Source of the DNA: [Phialemoniopsis] sp. UDSM-2020
Lineage: Eukaryota > Ascomycota > Sordariomycetes > Thyridiales > Thyridiaceae
Assembly (NCBI GenBank): GCA_018873225.1
Contig: JAEILZ010000003.1
Location: 3,100,001-3,164,000 of the forward strand
DNA: 64,000 bases
Reading direction: 5' to 3'
The position numbers and the translations under genes are program-made. This document shows positions 33,146-46,156 of this stretch, piece by piece. The notes under the pieces were generated by a model. That model had not been told where the DNA came from, made no database searches, and saw nothing but the letters and a program-made list of their open reading frames with translations. Each line of letters opens with the position of its first letter. Within the stretch, counting starts at the first letter, position 1.

Positions 33146-36100
33146 GATGAATGTTTGGATTGGGGTTCGTGGTGTTGAGACACCAGGAGGATGAGTCGAC
33201 AGGATGTTCGACGGCGAGCCGTAGTTTCCCGTTGTAAGGAACCACAAAGACCGGCGAACGGCAGGAAGGGCTTTCTCTTCAGAGTCAAGAGGGAGAATGC
33301 CAAAAAGACTTGAAGCTCAATGAGCAATGTCAATGTAGTTGGAGTCGAGTGAAGCTGGAGAGGTGATGGAGAGAGGATCAAGAGGAGGAGCAGGCAGGTC
33401 TTTTGTATATCAATGGGGGGCCTGTCCTACCAACGACTTGTACATTGAGCAAGAATTGCACCATATGGTGTAAAGAGGTACATCATCAGGCTGGTTAGAG
33501 ATGTGGAGGGCCTGCTGATGGCCCCCAGTCCCACACTAGCAGACGCACTAAGACATTGGTGCCTTCAAGGTGCCCAGGTGTGCCAGGCACAGTCCATACA
33601 GGTATCTCTGCGGGGCAATTTACGTGGCAGGCTACGAGAGACCAGAGTACACGACGATCCAGGCAGGCCAGGATGGATGTTGATGGGGGCGTGAAGGGGG
33701 GTGTATGGTGGTCGCAGGGCACTATGCCATGTTTGAAGTAGCGCCAATGCCTGCATTCTGCGCCATGGAGAGGCCAGGGGGGTCGAGAGGGTGTGTGTCT
33801 ACGGAATATGTGCAGGACTGTGCAAGGGTGGCCTTTTCTTGGTGGTGGCCTGAAGACGAGAAAAATTTTCTGTGCTTTTTTATGGACGACAGGGGGGGAG
33901 GGGGGTGGTGACCTGACGCTCGAGTGGAGCAGCATGCCGCAAGCTGCGCTAACAGTGCTAAGGAAACCTTGTACAAGTAGGAGGGTGTGGGTGGATTGAT
34001 GGATGGCCTGGCGAGGAACTGGCACAGGGGGTGAGTGACTGACCTGACTGGTCATCAGCCTGGCGTGTGTGGAGCAGAAATTGGGAGGGAGTGTTGATAC
34101 CACTTCTTCTTCCTGCTGCTGTCGTGAAGCGGAGAAGTGGGTTCACCCTCTCTCACTCTCCGTCGTCTTTGGCCTGAACAGCGAGCAAGTGGGCGAGAAT
34201 GATGAGAGAAGGGTGTGGGATCATCTTGAGAGGGTATAGTTTCATGCTAAGAGCGGCTAGCAGCCCAGAATCACAGAGCGAGCGCCCATTCTCACCCTCT
34301 CTTGCAGCAACAGAACTGCCCACTTTATTATTGTCGTCTTGGCTGGTCAATTTCACCCAGCAGAGAGACAGTGGTGTGTTGCGTTGCGTGGTCCGGTGCG
34401 TGGTTCGTTTTGCGTGGTGCGTTACGCCTTCATTCACTGGCCCGTCAGTCGTCAATCGCTGCTCCGGCGCTCGCCTGCGTCGATCAGGTGTTTCTGCCTC
34501 TTGGATTTGCCCATCCATCGTTTCTCGACATTCGTTCTAGTCTGGCCTGTTTTGATCGAATTTTTCTCTTTTCAGTGCACATGCCCGACCAGATTGTCTC
34601 TGTGGCTTGCTCAGCCCCCCCAGTCAACATTGGGACAGGGCGCACTCCAAGACTGCTGCCAACCCGTGCCAGCCGAGTCCAGATTGTTCCTTTCTGAAAC
34701 CAAGCTGAACTCCGAGCATTCTTCCCTTTGTTCAATCTCTGCAGCATCGAGCGTAGACTCTTTTCGCTTCAACCCGTTCAACATCCAATTTGCCGTGATC
34801 GAATCACATGAAGCGGTCGTAAGCGTCTGATAGACCTGCCTTACTTCAACGGGTCCCCTGCATTTTGAGACAGCATGCTCAGATTGGAACCGCGTGGGGT
34901 ATCTCTATTCGATGTTCGTTGATCTCGTTAATGTTATCTCCTGCCACCACGCCGACAAATCATATGCCCGAGATGGACTGCCTATCAGAGAGAGCGAGCA
35001 GGACCTGTCGGGCATAATCAAGAGTACAGTAGCAGCTATGATTGCTGGCCCCGAAAATAACGGCTCAAGTTGCAGAATGCACTACAACGTCTTAGCATCC
35101 AGGAGTGGGCTCCTCATTCACCATTCATTTGCAAACCCCAGCACCTGCCCATGCAATTACACATACACAACCCACCACACCATTCTCCAGAGGCGACTTT
35201 CTCTTCAGTAGCGTCTCAAATCAGAACTTTCTGTCATATGCAGGACGCTGCAGGTCAGGAGGGGACCAGCGTGGCACATGGCCTTGGCTATTGGCTGCTT
35301 GCCAACCCTGGAAGGGCAACGGGCAATTTCTCTGGCCATGAGAGGTGGGCATCATGACTGCCAGCCAATGATGCCTTCGTCAAAGAGGAGAAGACTGTGG
35401 AATCTGGGGATAGGGTCTCTATGGGTCTTACATCATGGCGAAAGCATTTGCTAATTAGCTCGTTAGGCATGTAGTGGATGTAAGTGCCTGGCATTGAACC
35501 CTTCCTGCTCATCCTGCTCGGGCGTCTGCGCTCCTTTCGTGCAGCAGATGTTTCTTGGACTTGTCCCTCACATTGACTACGAACCATTGATAGTTGAGAG
35601 GATCGGACTCCACGGTCCTCTGAAGGACGTCAACTCGAGGCCTGCAACGATGCCTCGCAAACCATATACCAAGAGCAGGAATCTGAATTGATGCACAGGC
35701 GCAGCCAGAACAAGTATGGATCCCGACGATCTAGGAGTTGGGACAATCCTCAATTCGCAGTCCGCCCCCCGTCATCTCCACGCACACTGTTCCTACGAGC
35801 CAAGACTCTTTCGCCATCGTTGCCGCAGCCATATGGCAGGCTGTATAGTGACTAGGCTGCTTTCGGTTCGACGTGCAGCGTAATGTTTCTGAGATGCGGA
35901 GGAGCTGCTGCAGGTCGAGCAAATCATGTTTGAGAATGCCTCCCCACCCACGGGCATTGCTATCTTGCAGACCAGGGCCAAGACTGCAACGAGAGAGTCT
36001 GGTTGCCACCCTTGCCATCAATGCCCACCACGACGACTGATAAAGGGACGATTGCGAGCCGACATCGACATATCTACGTCGTGTGTTGCCAGGGAGTATG

Positions 36101-39100
36101 CAGCTTCCGATGCATAGCCAAGGGTTGTTGGTTGGCCAATGCTCGCTGTCGTCACAAGGCATACAGGTCTCACCTGGTTGAACTAGGAAAATTTGTACAT
36201 ACATGCACAATGGTGATCCTGCGTGCAAGATGATCACCACCTCCAACTCGAGGAACTTGGCTTGTTTAGTCTTCATGGTGGTTGACCCAAGTACTCCGTT
36301 GCTGGGGGGGCAAATCCCTCCTCGGAGTACGTAAAAGATCTCATGGAATGCTAAGGATGAAACGGCAGTTATGACCTCGTTCGATTGTCTCAGACCAATC
36401 CTACAACGTGGATTTTTTGAACTAAAGAAAACGTAAATGCCGGATGCCACGGGGGGCTGGCGCGGTAAGCTCGGAAAAGGATCGTGTCTCCAATCCGCCT
36501 CCATTTTGAAATGCACCTCCTTCACCACAAATCAACTTTAGATGATCGACTGGATTGCGTCGGACGAGGGGCGAAACATGTCAATCGACGCCCCCAATAT
36601 TTCATAGAGCAAGATGAATGGTGTTCCCCAGATCATCATGTCACGGCCAAGGACAGTGCCGCTGGCCGCTGCATCTCTGTTGCATTATTCTCCACGTTTG
36701 ACCAAGTCCATACCTGGAATGGTCGTTGGACTCTAGTCCGGGTCTAGTGTGAGATACGCGTGTCCCGTAGTGGGGCCTCCCGTCCGCCATGGAGATACAG
36801 CCCCAGACTTATCACGGACCTGGCTGGGGATAGACTAGAGACTAGCAGCTTTAGCACTCTGCCATTGGGCGCAGCCAGTGCGCCGAATCTGCACCCAACA
36901 CCGCGCTACCTTGCATTCTTGCGGGAGTTGCCTTGTTTGGCAAGCCGTTGGTTTTCTGCAGACGATCATCATTGGTAATAGGGTGGCAGGGCCACTTGGG
37001 ACACCTTGTGACAATGACAACCAGCTGGGAGGGAGCTGGGGTTTTCTTGGCTGGCTGGTCCAAGCTCGCGATGCAGACAACTTGTGAGATAGGCACAGGG
37101 CAGAGCGTGAAGAGGAACCCTTCAGAAAGCAATCGTGCAGAGGCTAGCCACCTCCCAGATAGATCGGCAGAGGCACTCCAACCTCTTCCACCCAGGGTCC
37201 CCGCCAGACCCTGATCACCGACTAACTTGTTATAAGTGGGCTCCAGATACATCACATTCAAGTCCAACTAGGTAATATTCATGTTGACCGGCTAAGTATG
37301 ACTCGGGTCATGGTCCTTGGGTATTCCAAGATAAGGGCTTCTGTCATATTCAGGCCAAGGTTCTGGAAAGAAGCACGCTGTTAATGATTGGTCATCGGAT
37401 TTAACAGATTGAAAGGGCGTCTCATGGGCACTTTAGCGTTCACCTAAGCACCATTACTCCGTTGCTTAGCTCGGTCATCTTCATTAGCTCGCTCACCTTG
37501 TGCTCTAACGGTTTCGAACCTGTCAGATGGGCATTTCTAATATAGGATTCCAGGCTTATGAGATACACTATCGACTCGCACTCGTATTTCCGAGCTTGTG
37601 ATGTTTGTCATGGGGAGCCAGGACCAGCGGTAGCTTGGTTCAGCTTGTGAGGTTGTTTCAGGTTGCGTGAAATGTCTTTCGCGAGTGTTTTGAGACTGTA
37701 AGACGAAGGTCAAAGGCGTACCTTGCATGAAAGTCAGCGAGCCAGCTTGCACGAGATCAGTAAGGACTCAAAAGTCGATTTCCACCACCTCTACGAGTTA
37801 ATGGCATCTACTTCGTATGTGAAAGGCCTGAGGCAGGGATGCGAATCCAGGCAGAGTGCTCAGCCCTTTCTTCCCTTCCTCGCTACTTCGTCTCATCACT
37901 TATCACTTTTGTAAGCCTGTCAGCGACCGTTATGATGAACCAGCTTACAACGGACGCTAGGGCTATCAGAGATCACTAAACAAGAAAATGCAGAGTGGCC
38001 CTGGAATATGAAGAATAGCAGTCAATGCTCCGCAGCTCGTCGCGAGGTCGTAGCACTAATATGTACAGAACCCTGGTCACTCACAGGGCTCAGTCGCTAG
38101 CTCGGCAGACTCCCTCAGGAGAGATTCAGATCCTAGCTCTCGCGAGGATGTGCCATTCGGTACTCCGTAGATAGGCAATGCACATCCTCTCCTCTAGCAC
38201 AATCTCGTCATCACGACGGATCGTTCGGTAAGCTGCAAGGCTGTCGCGCTCGCCATTCGGGTGGACCATCTCACCGATTCGGCGCGAAGTGAATCCATCC
38301 TACGAGCCTGCGTGCGCACACCGAACACACTTGTTCCACCGAGGCAGCCTTCTGGTGGTCAAATGTGACCTGTTGTGCACACCAAGGGCAGGGAAAAACG
38401 GATCAGCCTCACCCCAGCAGGGCAAGGTTAGGGTTGGCTCGTGCGCATCACGACCCCGTGGAGTTTTGGACAGGCGTCAACCCTAGGAGCCTCGGCGTCA
38501 ATCCACTCCCCCTTCCGGGCATGTCCAAAAATGGGTTGAGCTCCCTGCGACAGTTGGAACTGAACATACGAAGAGTCGTTAGGGCACACAGATGAACTCG
38601 ACCTGGATCCGTGCTTGCCGTACTGCTTTCGTGATGCTCATGGTGTTTTTGGTGGGCCTCCCCTGAACAGACAGAAACATCCTTCTTGCAGGCAGGAGGC
38701 AGGATTGAGACCGGGCTTATCTCACGGAATTAGCCTCAGATCTGCCATCGACAAGGGCTCTGTTGCGACAGCGCTCGGCTCCAGCAAAAGCCGGAGCACC
38801 GATGTACAAATGGTCGCCGAAAGAGGCCGGACTGTTTAGGCGACCAAACCAGTATTGTCCTTTTGGTCTGAGCCATCATGGCGTGCTTCAAAGCCAGGCG
38901 GCAAATTACGATGGCCGCTCTTAGGCGACTAGACAGACCTCAGCTGTAGTTGTCCCGTCTGTCAGAGCTGTGCTAACTTTGGACTGGAGGGTAAGCGCCG
39001 CCACGGACTGGCCACGAGGCCGGCCGTCGTCTCTGCGACACATTGAATTGTACGTACAAAGTACTGCTGGTCTAGACGCGCCCTGGTCCGTCGTCTACAC

Positions 39101-42100
39101 CGCACGGACCAGCTTCTGGGACCTGAAAATCTTTTCCTCTTCCCCTTGAAAGGCTATCAAGTTGACAGGGCCCTGCCATCTCACACCCCTGACAACATTT
39201 TGCAAATCTTTGCCTTTCACTGAATGACGTCGTGGCGGGGCCAATGGTTTGCGAGGGAGCAAGGGGGAGGTGTGCGATATGAAAAAAAATTTCAGCGATG
39301 GATCCATGGCGCGACGCTCCTGATAGGAGCCCTGGCCAAACTCTGGTAAAAGGCGAACCAGGCTCAAGCCGGCACCCCTGCAAACCTGAAAATAAATCCG
39401 AGCGTGAACCTTTCCCTCTTGTCCAAAGCCGACCAGGGGTGACTCAATTCTTTGTCGCGATTGGACAGATCACGAAGGGGGCTCAAAGAAAAAGATACAG
39501 CGACAGGGTGCAGGGAGGAGGAAGCCATGGCCACCTGGGGCTCGTGAGCAAGCCAATATCGAGAATCATCGTGAAGCGATATTAGACATCTGCACCGTCG
39601 ATGGATACTCGACAGGGCCAGCCCACAGTCAACAAAGGACAATGAACCCCTTGTAACACTTGGTTGATACTCCGTATTTACGTACAATGCGTTGAGCCCG
39701 GTGTTTTTGTGCGTGCAGCAGAGACGATTGGCCGCCAGGGCCGCGACTGGCCGTGCCTAACCGGAGGATCTCAAGAAACATTTAAAGACTATACTCTGCT
39801 CACAACGACAGGCAGGTAGGTATGTGCAACAAAATCAACTGCCACTTGTCTCACTTCAAGGAGATTGCATCCTACGGCGGCTGCGTAGTTTGCAGCCAGA
39901 GCATATCAGGCGAAAGAAGTTCGGTGCGGCTCAAAATGCCACGCGCGCTTGCGAACGACCGATTTCCTTCGGCCACGGCACATGGCTTCTTGGCCCCAGC
40001 CAGTGTCTCTCCCCTGTCATCCCTTTGCTCTTCCAAAAAAGCAAAATCAACAAAGGCTCATAATCGGTGTTTATTCCCACACCGTAGCATTATGGACAGA
40101 TCCGCAGGCTAGAAGGGGACATGGTAAGCGGCCCTGGTCTAACGAGACGGCTCGAGCTAGTGCCGGGCTAAATCGACATCGTCGTCTTGCTAGGCCGCGC
40201 CTCTCCGCAATATCCCAGGCTTGGACCTGGATGGTCTACCCGAGCCTTACTGACTCCGGTTTAGCATTGGCCCACCCCTGTCTTGCCATGTCCTGCCATG
40301 CCCTGGTGGCTTGTGAGTTTAGCTTGGAGACAGCACATCCCCCGCATTCTTAATCAGAAAAAGGAAAACGACGCCCCTATTATTCCCCTCTGGCGGCTTC
40401 GAGTTTCAAAATGAAGATGAGCCAAACACCGCTTGCTGGCTTGGTATTGTTCCGTCTTGGAAATGATGCGCACGGAGGGTAGTTTCGAGATGTCAACGCA
40501 TGATCATCGTAACAGAGAGCAGAAACAGCCATAGGTAGTAGGTAAACAATCAAGACTTGGGGCTTGAATTTCAATGCTGCCTCGGTCTGACCACCAATGG
40601 CCCAGGTAGGTATCGGGGTCTGTTTCTTGTGGAGGATACTGGGGTGCAGTAACCCTACTCTGTGTGTACGGAGTTGGAGTGAGCGTTTCCCACGGCAGGC
40701 AGATACTTAGCTTGTCCCCTTCCAGCACAAGTCAGTGAGCGGGTCAGTTGCGTTGGAAAGCTGCGAAGGACCGAATATCCAGCATCGTCACAAAGCGTTA
40801 GGCGCAGAAACATCTCCGCTCTCTTGCTGCATCGTATGGAGTAGAAGCTTGGCTAGTGGCCGTGGAGCTCTGGGGGAGAAGAGCATTCCCTTACCTAACC
40901 TCAACTTCAGCTTAGCCAAGCGAGGCAGGGCGGCTGCATGATGGCGAGATGCCAATGTCTGTGCTGTGCTGCACGACAAAAGAAGGAAAAAAACTTTGGT
41001 TGGCGGCTCGGGCCAAAGGGCACCCAAACCACAGAATTGCACCTGCAGAGAAGATCAGACAGGGCGTCAAGCTCAAACCCATACAATGACACCTTATGGA
41101 CCACGTCTGTGCGAACAATTGGCGCAATCCCAGAGATATGTCACGATAGTTGGACGCCATCAGATCGCGGCATTGGCACGTTTCGGGGTCATGCATCGCC
41201 GATTTGTTCGCTGGCCCAGTCGTTTTTAGCGCTTTTTGGAGATTCTGCGCCAGCTAGAGGCCATCGTGAACCCACGACGGGGTCCTTTTCACTTTTTACC
41301 TAACATCAACCCAATTCAGCCAGATGGAATATGTGGCCGGGTCCGAAGACAATGCCGGCCCAGCCGTTCGCCATACGTAGATGTTATCTCCTCATCCTGT
41401 CCGTCTGATTGTGCACTACCTTTTCCCCACAGGCAGGAGAAAACTATTTTGAAGCCCTAATTCACTAACAGACCGACTAGCAAGGGAAGCGGGTATCTCA
41501 AACATCAAAGATTGCGGGGGTTTAGGAGGAGAGCACATTGCATTGTCTGGCTGGCCCCCCTGCCACCCTCCTGAGGCCACCAATGAGTCGAGCCTCGGAT
41601 GTTCAAACAATGATTACCTACCAACACAGCAAAAGAGCAGAAAAGGCACCGGTGGGGCGTACGGGCAACTGACCATACGATGGCATCAGAAATGTCCTAA
41701 AAGGGAGACTTGCAGCTTCGCCCAGCACCCGCTCCTTTGGATAACTCCATACACACCCTCGGCGCCGTCTGCAGTTACATGCATGTCCCAATGCGTCCCA
41801 ATGTCGCCAGCCGTCCTGACCAGCCAATAATTGCAAAAGTGGTGGTGGGCCACATGCAGGACGTGCGAACCACGCCCAGCCTCTTCCACCACACCATCAC
41901 CACCCAGGCAAGCCAGGGCAATTCACTAACGAAAGGACCCTACAGGTGCAGGACAAACACCCAAAGGGCTCCCTTTTGATGACAGACTAAAGCTTTAGGC
42001 TGGTTCGCCTCCCAGCAACAACACCTGCAACCTGCACCCACGGTTTCAGGAATCGCTGCGAATGGGCGCCTGGGCAACACCTGGCTTCGCTTGACTGCTC

Positions 42101-45100
42101 ACTTCTCGCCTCGCCGTTGTTGCCACTGGCTCCGCGCCGTCAAAAAACTTCGACACCCGACTTGTTGAGGAACTTATCGGTGCAGAGGCAACGGCCGCTC
42201 AGGGACCACTTATTGCAGAAACACTCGGCTCCGGATGGCGAATTTCATGCAAGTCCGTCGCTTTTGATGCCGCAGGCTCTTGATAAGGCCCCAGCGAGCC
42301 ATCACATATCTATTTGCTTACAGTCTTACGTGGACACTCTCCTCCGGGATAAGGTAGGTTTGGGATTGCCGCATGAGCATCTTTGAAACTTTCATTCCCC
42401 AGGATCACAAGAGTGCTCATTACGAGCTGACTTGTTGAGCCAAGCGGTCCCGATCCCAAGGGAAAGGTCCATCACCTGGACCTACCACGCCCGCCCGCGC
42501 ACCCCGCACAACTAAGTCTGCGGGCTGACCCATCTCATCACACTTCTCACCGAGCAAGGCGAATGCACCCAGCCAGCTGGTTGTGGACAAGCCGAGAAAA
42601 AATGTGATGAAGGACCGCTGTCGTGCAGATAATGGTCGGGTGCGTGAGATGGCGGCGTGGCGACAGGGGGGGGTCAGGTAGGCTTTTCCCCTTCCTATCT
42701 CCTAGGTCTCAGACGGACACCATGTCGGGGTTGGTGCAGCTGCCAACCACACGCCCACACCACCTACCTGCTCCTTATCTCTCGTTTTGCATCTGGGACC
42801 AGGTGATAGTGGCCAACAGGTGCTTGGGACCTTGCCGATTTAGAGCGGAGGTGCGCAGCAGACCGGATACCCGAGTACGGGCTGATCGTTTGTTAGCTTG
42901 GGGACCGTGGTATCGCACCTACGCACTTTCCCAAGATGGGAGATGGCATAGACTGGCTCGCCCATGGCACTGGATCTACTTGGTGGCTTGAGCGTCATGT
43001 GGTCCATTTGATGTCTCTCTATCATGTTCCATCGAACCAATTGGCACGATCCTTGGTTCGTGAGAACCTGGGTTTCATGGGGGTTCACAAATTCGCTGGG
43101 CAGTCGGGCTTGTGTCATTTCAGGGCTTAAGCGGCATATCCTGATTATTCCCTGAGCTGTTATCCTTGAGTAACAGTCTCCTTTTCCCTGCGCCGCTCAG
43201 GCTGACAGGATCTAGACATTGTCCTAACGTCTAGCCCGGAAAGGGTAACGGAATTATCAAAAGCCTTGTCTCAGCGCCACCGCGTGGCAGCTGATTGGCA
43301 GTACCTCTGTTGCTTGGGGTATTGCACGATCGCTCATGCTTGTCCTCTCCTGCATCTGCTACTAACATCCGAAGGAGGTGTCGAGGCAAAATGCATGTCT
43401 GGCCTGTCCTTGTCCTAGTGGACGCTTGGGTAGTCCCTGGACGCATTAGTGCGGACGAGTGCAGAAAGATGGGAGTCCGGGAAGGATCTTCTCAAGCGGC
43501 CTGGAAAGCCGGCACTCCACGGGCGCGGGCTCAGCCAGTGGAAGGACGACGACCCCCGACAATGCCCTCGCTGTCACAGACTGTCGCCACCAGTTTCGGG
43601 AGGCAAGCCCCATCGGAAGAGGGGCGACAAAGTCTGCCATCGCCAAGTGGTGGTGGCCGCGAATCGGTGCAGACATGGGAACACACAATGGGCAAGGTCC
43701 GGGGTCAACGTGAGCCCATTCGCGTTTTCGTGCTTCTGACAGCTCATGTTACGCAAGACCGTTGGAGGGTGGGTTTGTGGCCTCTGCCTGAGTCAAGAGC
43801 TGTGCGACGAGGCTGGCTCTATTCGTGCTCTTTCTTTTTTGTAGCCACCCCGAAGCTATCCGCTTGTGCGGGAGGTTTCGAGAGCTTCTGCAGGAACCGG
43901 GAAGTGTGACCGTTTCTAAAGGCCCAACCTCCACGTCCGGGGCAATCCGTCCGTCCTGACCAGACAAGCTGCAGCTACCCGGGACCAGGGCAGTCTGAGA
44001 AGCTATGCGCGATAATGGCATTCTTTCTCAAGTCGTCCCATTGTCGGACGACCATGACATGTCTGGTTTCCTGCTTGCTGTAGGACGGCGCGGCTATCGT
44101 CGTAGACTACAGTTGTACACGAATATCGGTTCGATTCCGCACTGGTAGATGCTTGCATCTCCTTCTTTCATTCCGCCGGATGACGGGACCTGCGAGTTTC
44201 CGCGTGGGAAGGGGTGTAGACTGTGGCCATGCGCCGTGCCGGCGCACAGGTTCAATCTAGCGTTGCCGATAAGTTGTACGGCTTTTCGCGTTGGAGCAGC
44301 CGATTGTAGTCACGGGGTCGGAACGATGCTTTTGCTTGGGAAGATAGGATGGTATGGATCGGGAAACCGCCCCAGAGACCAGCATGGATCTAAATTGTGA
44401 AGGGGCCTTTGAAGCGGTCCTGTACATAGCAGCCTCTTGTAGGTCATTTGAAGTTCCATGTCGTCCATAGAGGACGGGGACATGGTCGCCCAAAATATAT
44501 GTCACAGGTGACAATATCGTCACTTGTATCATGATGATGATATTCCTCATAGTTGTCTCCATTTGGAAAGAATAAACTTAGTCTCTCAAACCATCTCGTT
44601 GTAATCTGCTGTGCACCTGCCACACACCCTGTTCGCGTCGAACTACAAACAAACGACTCCGCCGTTCGCTTAGACTAGTGACGAAGTTTCGCAACACGGG
44701 ACATGCCGTCGTCGATGAGCTGATATGCTGGCGTCATGGTGCGTTGAGTTCACAGGATGCGGTGTTCTCGATGGGAAGGAAAGCAGGAAAGCGATTCGCA
44801 TGAGGCCGTGTCCCCGAACGGAGTGTGCCTACCGAGACGCTGTGCTGCGCTGCACCGCTCACGACGGGCGGGAGGGTTGGCGATAGGCTGAGGAGGTGTA
44901 CACTGCATGCCGATTGTGCGGTTGAGATCGTGCCATGGGGCTGGTGTTTTGTTCATGTTTCCTGGCGGTAGGGTGTTCGTGTTCTCATTGTGTCCGGCGC
45001 GATTAGGGGGTTGAGTATTGTAATGGCCGGCGTGAAGATACGGTCCGGTCAACACTCGTGCCTTCGGTAATTTCCCCTGAAGAGAGATATCTTGCTACTG

Positions 45101-45703
45101 CCATGATTATGGGCGGGAACTCGATCTTTGACTCCGAGGGCAATGGCCATCGACAGCTTTGATCCCTGGAACGGAAAGCTGAAGTTGAGTCAAGTACTTA
45201 TTTTGTAGTAAAGTCCAAATGTTTAGTTGCGATTGCCGTATCAAACCTAACACTTCTTCATGTCCAAAACGCAGATTGAGGAAGAATGATGTCCACACAG
45301 CACAAGGTAAAAGGGTCAATATCGTGTCTACTGCAGTCACGTTCCAATTGTGAAGAGATGATACTTCAAAGCAGAATTTGATCAGAAAGTTCTCTGCTAT
45401 CTGAAGCTGTCTTGGCAGCCCAGTGCCATCAAAACACTGATTCGAAGAGTCATCCAAGTTTTGATATGGAAAACAGTGGTCTCCAGCTCAAGGCAAGCCA
45501 CAGTGAGCAACTTCTCAGAAGAAAGAACGCATTGTCGTGCCTGATAGTTCGGATCTTTCTCCTCCAGACCACCTAGCCAGTTCTGACCCTTCATGGTCCT
45601 TTTCTTCTGACTTCCCTGAGCACGTTACGACACACACACGCATACACATACTCAAGCGCACGGATACAGGCATCCACATACACGAAGAGAAGAGAGAGCT
45701 AAA
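33146..45703. other. Gene-poor block, right part (12.6 kb), no gene identified
   Basis: This long spacer begins with the ECL1 promoter and leader. I find no recognisable protein or RNA gene. The longest ORFs are 265 codons (minus, 35731-36528), 204 codons (plus, 43295-43909) and 202 codons (minus, 33495-34103); none has a domain or convincing codon use. A pyrimidine-rich plus-strand stretch near 34380-34800 resembles a transcript leader but leads to no identifiable exon. Scattered ACTCCGT/ACGGAGT motifs occur (for example 36293, 37456, 38162, 39669, 40668). Confidence 0.5.
33892..33905 (+). other. G-rich run upstream of ECL1
   Basis: Seven G, one A and six G in a row, followed by TGGTG. It lies about 750 bp upstream of the ECL1 start, where the ECL1 (minus) strand carries the C-rich complement. 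Confidence 0.6.
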
Positions 45704-46156
45704 ATGGCACCGGTGAGCCAGATCGTCGGGGATGCCAACTTCTACGAGATCTTCGACGTCGAGAAGCTTGTTTCAGCCATCAAGGGGCTCCGCTCACCCA
45801 ATTGGGCCCAGATTGTGGTGGCGGTGGCCGCCATGTACGGCGTATTCGTCAGCATGGCCTATATGGCTTGGCCCTTGTACGGGGCCTGGTTGCGCCGGTT
45901 CTTCTCCGAGGGCCGCTGGCGGTCCTGGTCCTCTGGGGACAGGTGGCGATGGTCCCTGCTGGACGCTGGGCTGTGGCTGACGATGGTGCTTGGGAATGCC
46001 GTCGGGAGTCTGGGCGGTTTCTTGGCGGGTGCTGGCTCGATCTTTGCGCAAGGAGTGGTTGCCGGCTGGCGACGGGGTATGGCTTTCTTCGAGGCCGGTG
46101 TCCGGTCGTCCGGGGCGCGGGGGCCAGCACGGGGGCCGGAATCGGAGCCGGGGTGA
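45704..46156 (+). CDS. Small membrane protein of unknown function (possible frameshift at C-terminus)
   Basis: One exon encodes 150 residues from an ATG in good context (AAAATGGCACC), preceded by a CACACA-rich leader. The body has strong coding-type codon use: MAPVSQIVGDANFYEIFDVE, then a hydrophobic segment at about 35-58 (WAQIVVAVAAMYGVFVSMAY). A Trp/Arg-rich loop and a second hydrophobic segment at about 85-115 follow. The frame ends in Gly/Arg/Pro-rich codons at 46154-46156. An acidic, coding-like segment continues in the +1 frame to a TGA at 46278-46280, suggesting a one-base insertion in a G5 run (46119-46123 or 46131-46135) or an unrecognised intron. I do not recognise the family. Confidence 0.7.
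   Translation: MAPVSQIVGDANFYEIFDVEKLVSAIKGLRSPNWAQIVVAVAAMYGVFVSMAYMAWPLYGAWLRRFFSEGRWRSWSSGDRWRWSLLDAGLWLTMVLGNAVGSLGGFLAGAGSIFAQGVVAGWRRGMAFFEAGVRSSGARGPARGPESEPG

Noticed and set aside
33146..33247. Longer ECL1 start upstream of MSFDLEWD
   Set aside because: Family proteins start just before the cysteine motif; the extension looks like leader sequence.
34808..34873. Leader-like tract followed by ATG AAG CGG TC and a good GTAAGC donor, possibly the start of a plus-strand gene
   Set aside because: The best acceptor (34872-34873) leads to a stop after about 19 codons and no further coding exon could be found.
37510..37520. tRNA-like B box on the minus strand (GGTTCGAAACC)
   Set aside because: The T stem pairs poorly and no A box or acceptor stem could be built.
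38423..38434. TTAGGG sequence suggesting telomeric repeat
   Set aside because: Only a single copy is present; no tandem array.
43295..43909. 204-codon plus-strand ORF in the gene-poor block
   Set aside because: Random-looking composition, no domain, overlapping ORFs on both strands, no leader or splice context.
44128..44138. tRNA-like B box GGTTCGATTCC
   Set aside because: The surrounding bases do not form a proper T stem or acceptor stem, and no A box lies at the right distance.
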